DNA of 64,000 nucleotides from Sphingorhabdus lutea (GCF_001889025.1 NZ_CP018154.1:2222501-2286500); one strand, 5' to 3'. Numbered from the stretch's first letter, positions 18,735 to 27,814 are shown. Numbers and translations are program-made. Notes: generated from the sequence alone by a model not told the origin.

Positions 18735-19622
18735 TTATCGATTTATCTGTAAAAATTGTTCAATGGCGCGAACAGCATCTGGCTCATCCAACATGGGTGC
18801 ATGGCCGCGCCCCATTATTTCGATATATGAAAAATTTGGGGCATGGCTATGGTGCATTTTGTGTAAAATTTGCGGGGTTAAAATATCGGATGTCTCTCCC
18901 CTGATGCATAATATGGGAATGCCGTTTAATATCTCCCATAATGGCCATAAATTGGCCGGCGCAGCATTTGGTTTATCGCCCTGAACCCCGTTTGCAATGG
19001 ACAGGTCATAGGCAAATTTTAATGCCCCATCCTGTCCCATTTCACATGTCCGACGGGCAAATTTCATCCAATCTTTTTCATCATAATCGGGAAAGGCAAT
19101 TTCATTGCTGGCCCTGCATAAATTGGCCGCATCTTGCCAATTATTCATTTTGGGGCTTTTGCCAACATATTGCTGTAAACGTCGAAGACCTTTGCTCTCA
19201 ACCTCTGGCCCGATATCATTTAATATAAGGGCGCGGCAAATTGGTTGATGATGGGCGGCCATTAACATGGCGATTAAACCGCCCATTGACGTGCCAATCA
19301 TCACTGTTTCCTTGACATTTAACGACGCCAATAAAGCGAACATATCTGCGGCATAAATATCAGGCCTATATTGGCTTGGGTCATTATCATAATCTGATTT
19401 GCCGCGCCCGCGTTGGTCGGGAATGATTAAATTATGATGCGGGGATAAAATGGCTGCCAAATTTTCAAAATCTGCGCTGTTACGGGTTAATCCATGCATC
19501 AATAATATAGGGGTGGTCTTTGCACCTATATCATATATCCGCGCATATAGGTTTAACCTGTCATCGGCGCTGCGATAAAAATGATCATGATATAATGGAC
19601 CATCATTGTCATTCATCTTCAT
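18735..19622 (-). CDS. Alpha/beta hydrolase
   Basis: A 295-residue cytoplasmic hydrolase. It has the oxyanion loop LMHGLTRNSADF, nucleophile S112 in IGTSMGGL, and the catalytic His in MGRGHAPMLDEP near the C-terminus (about 274); the acid is probably in the RGETSDILTP strand. The family cleaves esters, lactones or other small substrates. I chose ATG 19622, which overlaps the MFS gene stop as ATGA; a TTG nine bases earlier is possible. It is the last gene of the receptor-transporter-hydrolase operon, so it probably processes the imported compound. Confidence 0.85.
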   Translation of the reverse strand: MKMNDNDGPLYHDHFYRSADDRLNLYARIYDIGAKTTPILLMHGLTRNSADFENLAAILSPHHNLIIPDQRGRGKSDYDNDPSQYRPDIYAADMFALLASLNVKETVMIGTSMGGLIAMLMAAHHQPICRALILNDIGPEVESKGLRRLQQYVGKSPKMNNWQDAANLCRASNEIAFPDYDEKDWMKFARRTCEMGQDGALKFAYDLSIANGVQGDKPNAAPANLWPLWEILNGIPILCIRGETSDILTPQILHKMHHSHAPNFSYIEIMGRGHAPMLDEPDAVRAIEQFLQINR

Positions 19623-20905
19623 ATCGTCCAATCTTTGCGCAAATGCTTGCCCGCAAAGGCCAAAAATATCGCCGCGAAAACATAAAAAATTAATGCGGTT
19701 AAAATCGCATAGCGCAGCCCCTCACCCCCATAAAGGCCGGTATAATAATCGGATAATGCGCCCAAAATTAATGTGCCAAAGCCAAGCCCGATTAAATTAT
19801 TGATGAACAAGAAACTGGCCGAAGCGGTCGCGCGCATATGCGCAGGGACAAGATGTTGGACCGCCGAAAGAACCGGCCCCAACCACACATAACCCAATGC
19901 CTGCGGAATTAAGAAAAAGAAAAATGCCGTTGATGCGGTGGACGATAAAATGCCCCCTGCAAATAATGGCACGCCCAATATGAATGATATTGCGGGCAGC
20001 CATGCATAGGCAGCGCGGTCCTTTTTGCCAAAATAATCACCAAGCCAGCCACCGCCCAACACACCAAATATACCGCCTATTAACAAAATGGCGCCGTAAA
20101 AATGCGATGTTTCGATTAAATCAAGGCCAAAGCTGCGCTGCATTAAACTGGGCAACCAAAATGCAATACCATATCCGCAAAGCGAGCTCATCGACGCGCC
20201 AAAGGATAAAAGCCAGAAACTTTTTTTTGCGGCCAAAATTTTGAACACCGTGCCAATTGTTTCCGCGCGCTGCCCCGATATTGGTTCAGGGGCCTTTGCC
20301 TTTTTGGGCTCTTTCACTATTAAACGGAAAAATGGCGCGATGATTATCCCTGCCACCCCCACGACAATAAAGGCGGTGCGCCATTCAACTTGCTGGGCAA
20401 TATATCCGCCAAATAACACCCCTGCGGCCGAACCCAATGGGATTCCCAATGAATATATGGCCAATGCACGGGCGCGTTCATGGCTGGGAAAATAATCCGC
20501 AATCACTGCATAGGATGGCGCAACGCCGCCCGCCTCGCCCACTCCGACGCCCAAACGATATAAAAACATCTGCCAAAAATTACTGGCAATCCCGCATAGG
20601 GCGGTAAACCCGCTCCATATAACAAGCGAAATTGTTATCACCCATGTCCGGCTTGTCCGATCGGCAATTAAGGCCAGCGGGATAGCCATTGTGGAATATA
20701 ATAATGCAAATGCAATGCCCCCCAATGCGCCCAATTGCGTATCGGACAATCCCAAATCCGCCTTTACTGGAACGGCCAAAATTCCCAAAATCTGTCTGTC
20801 CAGAAAGTTAAAGGTATAAACCAATAACAACATGGCAAGCACGACCGCGCGATATGCGCGGCCATGCTCTATTTCTTGCCCCAAATTGGGGGCTTTATCT
20901 GCCAA
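19619..20905 (-). CDS. Major facilitator superfamily transporter (spinster-like)
   Basis: A 428-residue inner-membrane transporter with 12 predicted transmembrane helices. The first helix ends with NFLDRQILGIL, then VKADLGLSDTQLGALGG, a pattern of the spinster-like MFS group common in sphingomonads; the motif-A loop DRTSRTW and the RALAIYSLGIPLGSA block follow. The start is a TTG at 20905, 5 bp after the receptor gene stop, with no clear ribosome site, suggesting coupling. Placed between a TonB receptor and a hydrolase, it most likely carries the receptor's ligand, or its product, across the inner membrane. Confidence 0.87.
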   Translation of the reverse strand: MADKAPNLGQEIEHGRAYRAVVLAMLLLVYTFNFLDRQILGILAVPVKADLGLSDTQLGALGGIAFALLYSTMAIPLALIADRTSRTWVITISLVIWSGFTALCGIASNFWQMFLYRLGVGVGEAGGVAPSYAVIADYFPSHERARALAIYSLGIPLGSAAGVLFGGYIAQQVEWRTAFIVVGVAGIIIAPFFRLIVKEPKKAKAPEPISGQRAETIGTVFKILAAKKSFWLLSFGASMSSLCGYGIAFWLPSLMQRSFGLDLIETSHFYGAILLIGGIFGVLGGGWLGDYFGKKDRAAYAWLPAISFILGVPLFAGGILSSTASTAFFFFLIPQALGYVWLGPVLSAVQHLVPAHMRATASASFLFINNLIGLGFGTLILGALSDYYTGLYGGEGLRYAILTALIFYVFAAIFLAFAGKHLRKDWTI

Positions 20906-20910
20906 CTGGG

Positions 20911-23277
20911 TCAGAATTTTACTCCCGCAGTCACAAAGACCTGACGCGGATTGCCGTAAAATGCGGTCAATGTGCCTTCTAAACCAAGCGAGGGAATGGG
21001 CAGATTATTTGTGCCATTGGTAATGGCGCCCGTCACCGGATTGGCCACCACAAATGTATAACCCGATGTGATATATTCCTTGCCCGTCAGATTTTTGCCA
21101 TGCAGGCCAATATTCCACCGGCCATCGGGCGCGGTATAGACAATATTGGCATCCCATAGGGCATATCCAGATTGATCAATATAGGGGTTTGGCACCTCAA
21201 ATTGATAGGTTTTGCTGCGGTAAGACAGGCTGGTCCCCATGAATAAATCACCCGCGCCAATGGGCATAGTATAGGATAAACTGCCGCTGGCTGTCCATTT
21301 TGGGGTATTTTGTACCTCGCGATATTGCGACACATCGGTCGGAACATTGCCAATATTGGTGATATATTCATCATATTGCGCGTCAATATACCCCATTGTC
21401 GCCGACAGGTTTAACCGATCGCCAGAGGTCATTAAATCCCGGCCCAGTCTTGCATTAGCTTCAAATTCAAGACCCTTAAACGTAGCCTTGCCCGCATTGG
21501 ACACCACGCCGCAGAAACTTGGCGTACCAGCCACGGTGCACGCGACTGATCCTGGAATTTGCACGTCGGTATAATCAGCATAAAATCCTGCAAGAGCAAG
21601 GTTTAAGCCGCCATCAAATAAACTGCCCTTATACCCCAATTCATAGCTATTTACCTTTTCAGGGTCAAAGCTGAGGAAGGAGGCGATTTCTTCATTGGTT
21701 GGCGCGCCGACAATGGCCGCAGGTGCGTTGACACCAACACCGCGCGGGTCAAACCCGCCGCCCTTAAACCCTTGTGAAAAACTGGCATAAAGGGTGTGAT
21801 CGGGGGTGGGTTTAAATGTTAAGGACGCGCGGGGGGTAAATTTCTTAAAATCCTCGCTGCCCTTAAAATTGGTGCTTGGCCCGCCAAGCGCGATGCTATT
21901 GCCGCCAAAAAATGGTGAGCCGCCAATTGTTCCCAAAAAGTAATTTTGCCGCAAAATATCGGCGCTGCGTTCATCCCAAGTATATCGCCCGCCAACAGAC
22001 ACGCTTAATTGATCGGTCAGATCATAGGTGAAATCGCCAAAAATGGCATAGGTTTCAGTATCGACATTTGCCTTGGTAAAGGCGGTTAAATTTGGCAATG
22101 CGGCATTGGCCGTGAACAAGCGCACATCAAAACCGGTATCGGCGGTGGCATCTAAATAATAAAATCCAAATAGCCCGTTAAACCTGTCGCTTTCATATAG
22201 GATTTGGAATTCCTGGCTGACCTGTTCATTGCGATATACCGCAGGCACATCAAGGTCGATTGCAGGCAAAGCATCAAAATCAATTGGTGATGCGCTGTCA
22301 TCTTTGCGCCATGCGCTTATCGAACGAAGGGTGATATTGTCCGACAAATTGGCCGATATATTCATCGACAGACCATAAGCCTCCACATCCTGTTTCGGGA
22401 AATTTAATGCGCCGCGCGTATCATAAACATCGGACAGAACAGGCGCACCGGAACGCGCACCCGGGATAAGCCGGTGGCCGCCGCGCGGGTTGCTTTCATC
22501 CTTGGTATAATCACCCGAAATGCGGATTAAAATAGGCGCACCATATCCGCCCATTTCAAATGTGCCGCGCGCGGCCCAAATATCCTTATTATAATTATCC
22601 AATCCAGTGGTTAAATTTTCACCAAATCCCCCGCGTGACAATCGCGCGCCCGATGCGCCAACACGCACCATATCGGAAATGGGAAAGCTGCCCGATATGA
22701 CGGCATCGGCTTGGTTAAAACTGCCATAGGCGACCCGCGCCTTAAATGATGGTTCTTGCGGTAATAATTTAGTGACATATTTAATCGCGCCGCCAATTGT
22801 ATTGCGGCCATATAATGTCCCTTGCGGGCCGCGAAGCACCTCAATCCGTTCCACATCATATATATCCAAAACCGCCGCCTGTGGACGGTTCAAATAAACA
22901 TCGTCCAAATATATGCCAACGCCCTGTTCAAATCCGGAAACGGGATCCTGCTGTCCCACACCGCGAATAAAGGCAGTCAGCGTTGAATTTGTTCCGCGTG
23001 ATGGCTCCAATGTGGTATTGGGCGTTGTCAAACCAATATCGGTGATATCAATCGCGCCTTGTTGTTCCAATTGCTCACCCGAAAAGGCGGTAATCGCAAT
23101 GGGGACATCGGTAAGGCTTTCGTCACGGCGGCGGGCGGTAACAATGATAACGCCCTCATCATCTGCTTCTTGCGCCACTGATTTTGTTGATTGTGCATAT
23201 AAAGGCGCTGCGGCCAAGCCCCCTATCGCCACGCTACTTAAAGCCACAAAGCGTATTGCGCGCTGAAAATCTCTCAT
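20911..23277 (-). CDS. TonB-dependent outer membrane receptor
   Basis: A 788-residue receptor. The signal peptide runs to about residue 29 (APLYAQS), the TonB-box region is GVIIVTARRRDESL, the plug includes GVGIYLDDVYLNRPQ and VLRGPQGTLYGRNTIGG, and the C-terminal barrel ends VTAGVKF. This plug signature is typical of the large sphingomonad receptor family for plant- or aromatic-type compounds as well as siderophores; the ligand is unknown. ATG 23277 has GGAGAG eight bases upstream, better than the in-frame ATG at 23292. It heads the operon and probably answers to the divergent TetR gene. Confidence 0.93.
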   Translation of the reverse strand: MRDFQRAIRFVALSSVAIGGLAAAPLYAQSTKSVAQEADDEGVIIVTARRRDESLTDVPIAITAFSGEQLEQQGAIDITDIGLTTPNTTLEPSRGTNSTLTAFIRGVGQQDPVSGFEQGVGIYLDDVYLNRPQAAVLDIYDVERIEVLRGPQGTLYGRNTIGGAIKYVTKLLPQEPSFKARVAYGSFNQADAVISGSFPISDMVRVGASGARLSRGGFGENLTTGLDNYNKDIWAARGTFEMGGYGAPILIRISGDYTKDESNPRGGHRLIPGARSGAPVLSDVYDTRGALNFPKQDVEAYGLSMNISANLSDNITLRSISAWRKDDSASPIDFDALPAIDLDVPAVYRNEQVSQEFQILYESDRFNGLFGFYYLDATADTGFDVRLFTANAALPNLTAFTKANVDTETYAIFGDFTYDLTDQLSVSVGGRYTWDERSADILRQNYFLGTIGGSPFFGGNSIALGGPSTNFKGSEDFKKFTPRASLTFKPTPDHTLYASFSQGFKGGGFDPRGVGVNAPAAIVGAPTNEEIASFLSFDPEKVNSYELGYKGSLFDGGLNLALAGFYADYTDVQIPGSVACTVAGTPSFCGVVSNAGKATFKGLEFEANARLGRDLMTSGDRLNLSATMGYIDAQYDEYITNIGNVPTDVSQYREVQNTPKWTASGSLSYTMPIGAGDLFMGTSLSYRSKTYQFEVPNPYIDQSGYALWDANIVYTAPDGRWNIGLHGKNLTGKEYITSGYTFVVANPVTGAITNGTNNLPIPSLGLEGTLTAFYGNPRQVFVTAGVKF

Positions 23278-23302
23278 TTTTTCTCTCCTCATATTGGTTT
23301 CA

Positions 23303-23317
23303 ATACTCTATGAGTAT
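23303..23317. promoter_or_regulatory. Inverted repeat in the receptor/TetR intergenic region
   Basis: Perfect 6-bp arms ATACTC (23303-23308) and GAGTAT (23312-23317) around TAT. It lies in the 5' leader of the receptor gene and may be a second operator half-site or a hairpin. Confidence 0.4.
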
Positions 23318-23330
23318 GAAATCGAAATAA

Positions 23331-23359
23331 GTAATAATGAAAGTTGAACCAACTTTCAA
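23331..23359 (-). promoter_or_regulatory. Promoter of the TonB receptor operon
   Basis: Reading leftward, TTGAAA (23354-23359) and TATTAC (23331-23336) are separated by 17 bp, matching the sigma-70 pattern at 5/6 and 4/6 positions. The predicted start is about 45 bp before the receptor ATG. Confidence 0.5.
23339..23357. promoter_or_regulatory. Probable TetR operator
   Basis: Perfect palindrome GAAAGTTG-AAC-CAACTTTC, 8-bp arms and a 3-bp centre. It sits between and overlaps the -35 and -10 of the receptor promoter and lies 26 bp before the tetR ATG, so one bound dimer could repress both directions. Confidence 0.65.
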
Positions 23360-23383
23360 CTATGAAATGGATGAGGCAATATT

Positions 23384-24181
23384 ATGACCAAAGGCAGTGC
23401 TAAAAAGGCAACAGTGATAAAAAATGCCGCACCTAAAAAGGCGATTGCCGACAAGGTAATTGGTAAAAAGGCGATTGCCGACAAGGTAATTGGTAAAAAG
23501 GCCAATTCTAAAAAGATAATTGCCAAAAAACCTGCCTCTAAAAAACCAATATTAAAAAACGGACCAAAACAGGCCATAAGTGACAATGCAATTGGCCATA
23601 AAGTCCCCCGCACCGAACGCGGACGGCGGACAATGCGCGCCATATTGGACGCGGCGGCCATGGAATTTGGCGCAAATGGCTTTGGCGAAACCTCCATTGT
23701 TTCCATCACACAAAGGGCAAAGGTCGCATTGGGAAGTTTTTATACCTATTTTGATAGCAAGGAAGAGGTATTCCGCGCCTTGGTCAAGGATATGAGCGAA
23801 CGGGTAAAGGAACAAGCCGCCGCCGCCATGACAGGCAGGGAAAATGCATTGGAAAAAGAACGCACCGCCCTGTCCGCTTTTATCGAATTTTCAAGGGAGC
23901 ATAAGGAAATATACCGAATTATTGACGAAGCAGAATTTGCCGATCCGCAAAGTTACCGCGAACATTATCAAGGAACGGCAGAGCGGATTTTCATGCGCCT
24001 ACAAAAAGGAGCGGATAACGGTGAATTAAGCACTCAACTGACCGAGGCGCATGCATGGGCAATAATGGGAATGAACGTATTTTTAGGATTACGTTACGGC
24101 ATTTGGTCCGAAGAAATGACGGCGAGTGAGGTTGCAAACATTGCCCATGGCATATTATCCGACGGCATCATCAAAAAATAA
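23384..24181 (+). CDS. TetR/AcrR-family regulator with long lysine-rich N-terminus
   Basis: A 265-residue regulator. The HTH domain runs about 78-128 (MRAILDAAAMEFGANGF then ITQRAKVALGSFYTYFDSKEEVF), the all-helical ligand domain about 140-262. Ahead of it is a 75-residue Lys/Ala-rich extension, much longer than usual for TetR proteins (near 200 residues in all), that includes the decapeptide AIADKVIGKK twice. Such tails can add nonspecific DNA binding. The gene is divergent from the receptor-MFS-hydrolase operon and shares its palindromic promoter region, so it probably represses that operon and itself. Confidence 0.9.
   Translation: MTKGSAKKATVIKNAAPKKAIADKVIGKKAIADKVIGKKANSKKIIAKKPASKKPILKNGPKQAISDNAIGHKVPRTERGRRTMRAILDAAAMEFGANGFGETSIVSITQRAKVALGSFYTYFDSKEEVFRALVKDMSERVKEQAAAAMTGRENALEKERTALSAFIEFSREHKEIYRIIDEAEFADPQSYREHYQGTAERIFMRLQKGADNGELSTQLTEAHAWAIMGMNVFLGLRYGIWSEEMTASEVANIAHGILSDGIIKK
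23441..23500 (+). repeat. Exact 30-bp tandem duplication inside the TetR gene
   Basis: Units 23441-23470 and 23471-23500 are identical base for base, including synonymous positions, which points to a recent duplication. Each adds ten residues to the basic tail. Confidence 0.95.
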
Positions 24182-24301
24182 TGGGTGCGATTTATATACC
24201 TACCCCATTATATTCCCACCCCATTAAATAGCGGCGACATAATATAAAGCTGCCATAATATATGGCCAGATTATGAAAAAATAGGGTGGAGGTATAAACC
24301 C

Positions 24302-25015
24302 CTATTCCGCCGCTTCCTTATCATATTTCATTTCAAGATAGCGCCCTCTAATGGCCAATTTGTCCAATTCACCGCGCACAATTTGCTTGGTCACCGCTTC
24401 GATTTCTTGATCAATTAAGGTTAAGCCGCCGATTAATTGTTGATGTGGTGTTGGCCCATGATCAGATTTATTTTTTAATGAATCGGGAATACGGCGGTAA
24501 CTGCCCACCATTTCGGGCAAATGTTCGCCCACCAATTTTCGAATTTCATTGGCCGCCGGTTCATGTTCGGGCAATTCGACAATATGCGGGGCAAGCTGGT
24601 CCAATCTGGTGCCAATGCCGTCCAAAATTTCCACTGCCTGACGTGGTAAATAGCCGCGTTGCGCCTCCAACCATAATTCGGTTTTGCCGACCAAAGTTTT
24701 CAAATCTGTTTGACGCAAACTTTCCATTGTGGGCATTTTCATGCGCGGATACCGCATGAACATATATGCCGCGCCCGCGCCCAATAATCCGGTAATCATC
24801 ACACCGGTAATGCCAATACCGTCAATTATCGAACCGACAATGCCCGCACCCACCAATATTGCGCCAATGGCAAATAAGGTTCGCCCTGCCTTGCTTTTCA
24901 AATCGCTACGTTTCAATTCTTGGCTTTTAATGCCGATGTGCGGCCCCATTTTTACCCGTGCATATGACCGCGCGGCTGATGCCAAAATTTCATCACTATC
25001 CAATCGTTCAGCCAT
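24302..25015 (-). CDS. XpaC-like membrane protein partnered with TelA
   Basis: A 237-residue protein with a basic N-terminus, two hydrophobic segments (about 48-67 and 69-88) forming a membrane hairpin, and a C-terminal helical domain with the block LPEMVGSYRRIP. The layout resembles XpaC, the product usually encoded next to TelA-family genes (xpaC-yaaN in Bacillus); resemblance is by architecture and context, so the assignment is moderate. The ATG lies 5 bp after the telA stop, with AGGGA upstream, so they are one operon. The biochemical role of this pair is not established. Confidence 0.65.
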   Translation of the reverse strand: MAERLDSDEILASAARSYARVKMGPHIGIKSQELKRSDLKSKAGRTLFAIGAILVGAGIVGSIIDGIGITGVMITGLLGAGAAYMFMRYPRMKMPTMESLRQTDLKTLVGKTELWLEAQRGYLPRQAVEILDGIGTRLDQLAPHIVELPEHEPAANEIRKLVGEHLPEMVGSYRRIPDSLKNKSDHGPTPHQQLIGGLTLIDQEIEAVTKQIVRGELDKLAIRGRYLEMKYDKEAAE

Positions 25016-25020
25016 GTAAC

Positions 25021-26262
25021 TTAATTCCCTAAAGAGCTTAACAGCCCCGAATCCTGAGCTTCCTGTGTTGCCCTTGCCTGCCCTTCGACCCGGGCAATAT
25101 AACCGCGCGATTTTTCAACCTCATTGGTCAAGGCATCGGTGGTTTGTTTCATGCTGTCCAAAGCCTTTAACTTAAATGTATCGATGGCGTCCATTGTGTC
25201 ATACACATTTTGGAACGCGCGTTGCAATGTTTCCAATGGAATGGTTGAATTGGCGGCCTGTTCATGGATAGTCGCGGTATTTTCGCGCAACATTTTACCT
25301 GTGCCGTCAATGATGCTGGCGGTGGTGCTGTTTAATTGGGTAATTTGTTCCAACACCAATTTTTGGTTGGTCATTGCCTGGGCCACGGTAACCGCGGTGC
25401 GCAGCGCCCCAACGGTGGTGGTGGAGGCGCGGTCCACGCCCTTTACCAATTCAACATTATTTTTCTTTACCAAATCCAATGCCAAATAACCTTGAACCGT
25501 AACTGCCATTTGGGTCAATAAATCTTGGGTTCTTTGGCGCACATAAAATAGGGCAGTTTCACGAATTGCCTTTGCCTTGGCGGGGTCGGACGCGTCCAAA
25601 TCATTGGCTTTATCTTCCAATTTGGCGTCCATCACCTTGGACAAATGGATCATCTGTTCCAATTTACCCATTGCCGCCCATAAATTTTGACGTTCCACAT
25701 CAATGGAGGCGTTGTCCATCAATAATTCGTCTTTGCCCCCTGCCAAACGCGCCAAAATGGTGCTGATATGGTCTTGAGAGCTTTTATAACTGTCAAAATA
25801 ATTGCGCATTTTATTGCCAAAGGGAATAATGCCGAATAATTTTTTCGGCGTTAATAAATTACCCTGTTTTGACGGATCCAAATCCTCAATCGTGCGGCGC
25901 AGCTCGGCCAAATTTGCGCCCACGCTGGCTTCATCATCCATGGCGCGAACAGGACGGTCAAGAAAACGGTTTGATTGACCGGCTGCCGCCATAATTTCCT
26001 TGCGCCCCATATTGGTCAATTGGTCAACACGCTTGCCAAATTCGGGTGAATTCACATCTTGGGCGATTAAATCATCAACAAAGCTATCAACCTTTACTTC
26101 CAATTGGCTTTTTTGTTCATCACTGACCGGCACCAAACCAATGGCGCTTTCCGCCTTAATTGTGGGAACGGGCGATGGCGGATCCAATTTTAAATCAAAT
26201 GCGGGCGCCTCTGCCGCTTTAGTGGCGGTTGCATTAGCAGCTAAATTCTTATCATCTGACAT
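25021..26262 (-). CDS. TelA/KlaA toxic-anion resistance family protein
   Basis: A 413-residue, mostly helical cytoplasmic protein of the TelA family, named after plasmid tellurite-resistance genes. Family blocks are visible: LFGIIPFGNKMRNYFDSYKSSQ, the KDELLMDNASIDVERQNLW segment, and TVAQAMTNQKLVLEQITQLN near residue 300. Chromosomal members are linked to membrane stress rather than proven tellurite reduction. It begins with a disordered Ala/Lys/Pro-rich 45 residues. It is followed at 5 bp by the XpaC-like gene. No promoter could be assigned. Confidence 0.88.
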   Translation of the reverse strand: MSDDKNLAANATATKAAEAPAFDLKLDPPSPVPTIKAESAIGLVPVSDEQKSQLEVKVDSFVDDLIAQDVNSPEFGKRVDQLTNMGRKEIMAAAGQSNRFLDRPVRAMDDEASVGANLAELRRTIEDLDPSKQGNLLTPKKLFGIIPFGNKMRNYFDSYKSSQDHISTILARLAGGKDELLMDNASIDVERQNLWAAMGKLEQMIHLSKVMDAKLEDKANDLDASDPAKAKAIRETALFYVRQRTQDLLTQMAVTVQGYLALDLVKKNNVELVKGVDRASTTTVGALRTAVTVAQAMTNQKLVLEQITQLNSTTASIIDGTGKMLRENTATIHEQAANSTIPLETLQRAFQNVYDTMDAIDTFKLKALDSMKQTTDALTNEVEKSRGYIARVEGQARATQEAQDSGLLSSLGN

Positions 26263-26376
26263 ATTTGTTCCCTGACTTAACTAAACGTTCATTGGCGCCA
26301 TATTGGCCCTATAAAAAAATATAATGCAAAAAAATTATAATTTATATCTTTATGAAATATATAAATGTTGGTCAAT

Positions 26377-27090
26377 TTACCTAGCAGCTTTCTGTAAACT
26401 GTCATTCACCATCGGCGAAATGCGATTCACAATAATTTTAATCCCCTCTGCATTGGGGTGAATAGCATCTGGCAACATATATTTTTTATCTGTGACAACC
26501 CCATCCAAAATAAAGGGGTATAGATTTGCCTGATATTTTTTGGCAAGTTTTGGATATATTGCATTGAATTTATTTACATATTCCGCGCCCATATTGGTCG
26601 GCGCAATCATGCCGGTTAACATGACGGGGATGTTTTTTGATTTGGCAATGTCCATCATCTGGGTTAAATTTTCTGCGGTCTGTGCGGGCGAAATGCCGCG
26701 CAGCATATCATTCCCGCCAAGCCCCAATAAAATAAGATCGGGTTTGCGTTTCAAATTATCCAGCACAAATGAAAAGCGTTTAAGCCCTGCCATTGTGGTG
26801 TCACCCGACACGCCGGCAGGGTGAACCTTTACCGACATGCCATCTGCCTGCAGGGAGGATTGCAACATGGGGACAAGCCCCTCACCCGATTTCAATCCAT
26901 ATCCAGCATATAAGCTATCGCCAAAGGCCAGAACCAAAAATTTAGCATCTTCTTGCTGCGGCTTTGCAACATCAACCATATTATTTTGTTGCTGTTGGTC
27001 GATACCAGCTGTTGTTTGTCCATCACAGGCCGATAAACCTTGGAAAAAAAGGATAAGAACCCCATATCTTATAAAATTAAATAAACGCAT
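26377..27090 (-). CDS. tesA: SGNH-family arylesterase/lysophospholipase TesA, lipoprotein form
   Basis: A 237-residue GDSL esterase. The four SGNH blocks are present: S59 (AFGDSLYAGYG), G in GVSGDTT, N127 (GLGGNDML), and D208 with H211 (LPDAIHPN). TesA hydrolyses acyl-CoAs, lysophospholipids and aryl esters in the periplasm. The N-terminus carries a lipobox LSAC (C22), so this version is probably lipid-anchored rather than free. Start set at ATG 27090; an upstream-extended frame runs through the oppositely oriented ATPase gene and is not credible. It is divergent from the ABC genes, as tesA is from ybbA-ybbP in E. coli. Confidence 0.9.
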   Translation of the reverse strand: MRLFNFIRYGVLILFFQGLSACDGQTTAGIDQQQQNNMVDVAKPQQEDAKFLVLAFGDSLYAGYGLKSGEGLVPMLQSSLQADGMSVKVHPAGVSGDTTMAGLKRFSFVLDNLKRKPDLILLGLGGNDMLRGISPAQTAENLTQMMDIAKSKNIPVMLTGMIAPTNMGAEYVNKFNAIYPKLAKKYQANLYPFILDGVVTDKKYMLPDAIHPNAEGIKIIVNRISPMVNDSLQKAAR

Positions 27091-27112
27091 TTTAAGGCAC
27101 ATCCTTTTTTCC

Positions 27113-27814
27113 ATGACCCAATATAATCTTAAACAAGATAATGTCGCAATCGCTGCGCGCAAGTTAAAGCTGTCCCTTGGCGACGCTGAATCCAAGGTTG
27201 ATATTCTGAAAGGCGTGGATTTAGAGATTTTGCGCGGGCAAAGCATCGCCCTTCTTGGCCCATCTGGTTCGGGCAAAAGCTCGCTTATGGCGATATTATC
27301 AGGCTTAGAACGGGCAAGTAGCGGGACGGTCATCGTTGATGGGACAGAGTTTACTTCTTTGAATGAGGATGAATTATCACTGGCGCGGCGGGGGCGCATT
27401 GGAATTATATTACAGGCTTTTCACTTGCTCCCCACAATGACCGCATTGGAAAATGTCATGGTCCCTATGGAATTGGCGGGTGTTGATGGCTATGAAGAAA
27501 AAGCAAGGCAGGAATTGGCGGCGGTTGGCCTGTCCCACCGTGTCACCCATTACCCCACCCAATTATCGGGCGGGGAGCAACAACGCGTTGCCATTGCCCG
27601 GGCCACAGCGGGTGCGCCGGCCATTTTATTTGCCGATGAACCCACGGGCAATTTGGATGGCGAAACCGGGGCAAATATTATCAAATTATTGTTCGATCGG
27701 CAAAAAGCCATTGGCGCGACATTATTGATGATTACCCATGATCCCAGTCTGGCGCAAAAATGCGACCGTGTGCTGCGCATGGCCGATGGCATGTTGAGCG
27801 AAGATAGTTTGTGA
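27113..27814 (+). CDS. ABC transporter ATP-binding protein (YbbA/LolD-like)
   Basis: A 233-residue ATPase with Walker A GPSGSGKSS (49-57), Q-loop region IILQAFHLLPTMT, signature LSGGEQQRVAIARA, Walker B ILFADEPTGNLD and switch His in LLMITHDP. It belongs to the MacB/LolD/YbbA class that works with FtsX-like permeases in lipid or lipoprotein export or envelope maintenance. ATG 27113 is chosen because the family begins a few residues before this; only 22 bp separate it from the divergent tesA ATG. Its stop overlaps the permease start, so the two subunits are coupled. Confidence 0.95.
   Translation: MTQYNLKQDNVAIAARKLKLSLGDAESKVDILKGVDLEILRGQSIALLGPSGSGKSSLMAILSGLERASSGTVIVDGTEFTSLNEDELSLARRGRIGIILQAFHLLPTMTALENVMVPMELAGVDGYEEKARQELAAVGLSHRVTHYPTQLSGGEQQRVAIARATAGAPAILFADEPTGNLDGETGANIIKLLFDRQKAIGATLLMITHDPSLAQKCDRVLRMADGMLSEDSL

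Noticed and set aside
24182..24301. Possible terminator between the TetR and XpaC-like genes
   Set aside because: CACCCC/GGGTGG-like stretches are present but do not form a convincing stem with a T-run.
26837..27112. N-terminal extension of the ABC ATPase frame
   Set aside because: It reads antisense through tesA and has no match to ABC ATPases, which start near ATG 27113.
27091..27399. N-terminal extension of the tesA frame to 340 residues
   Set aside because: The extra 103 codons run antisense through the ABC ATPase gene, and the lipoprotein signal begins at ATG 27090.
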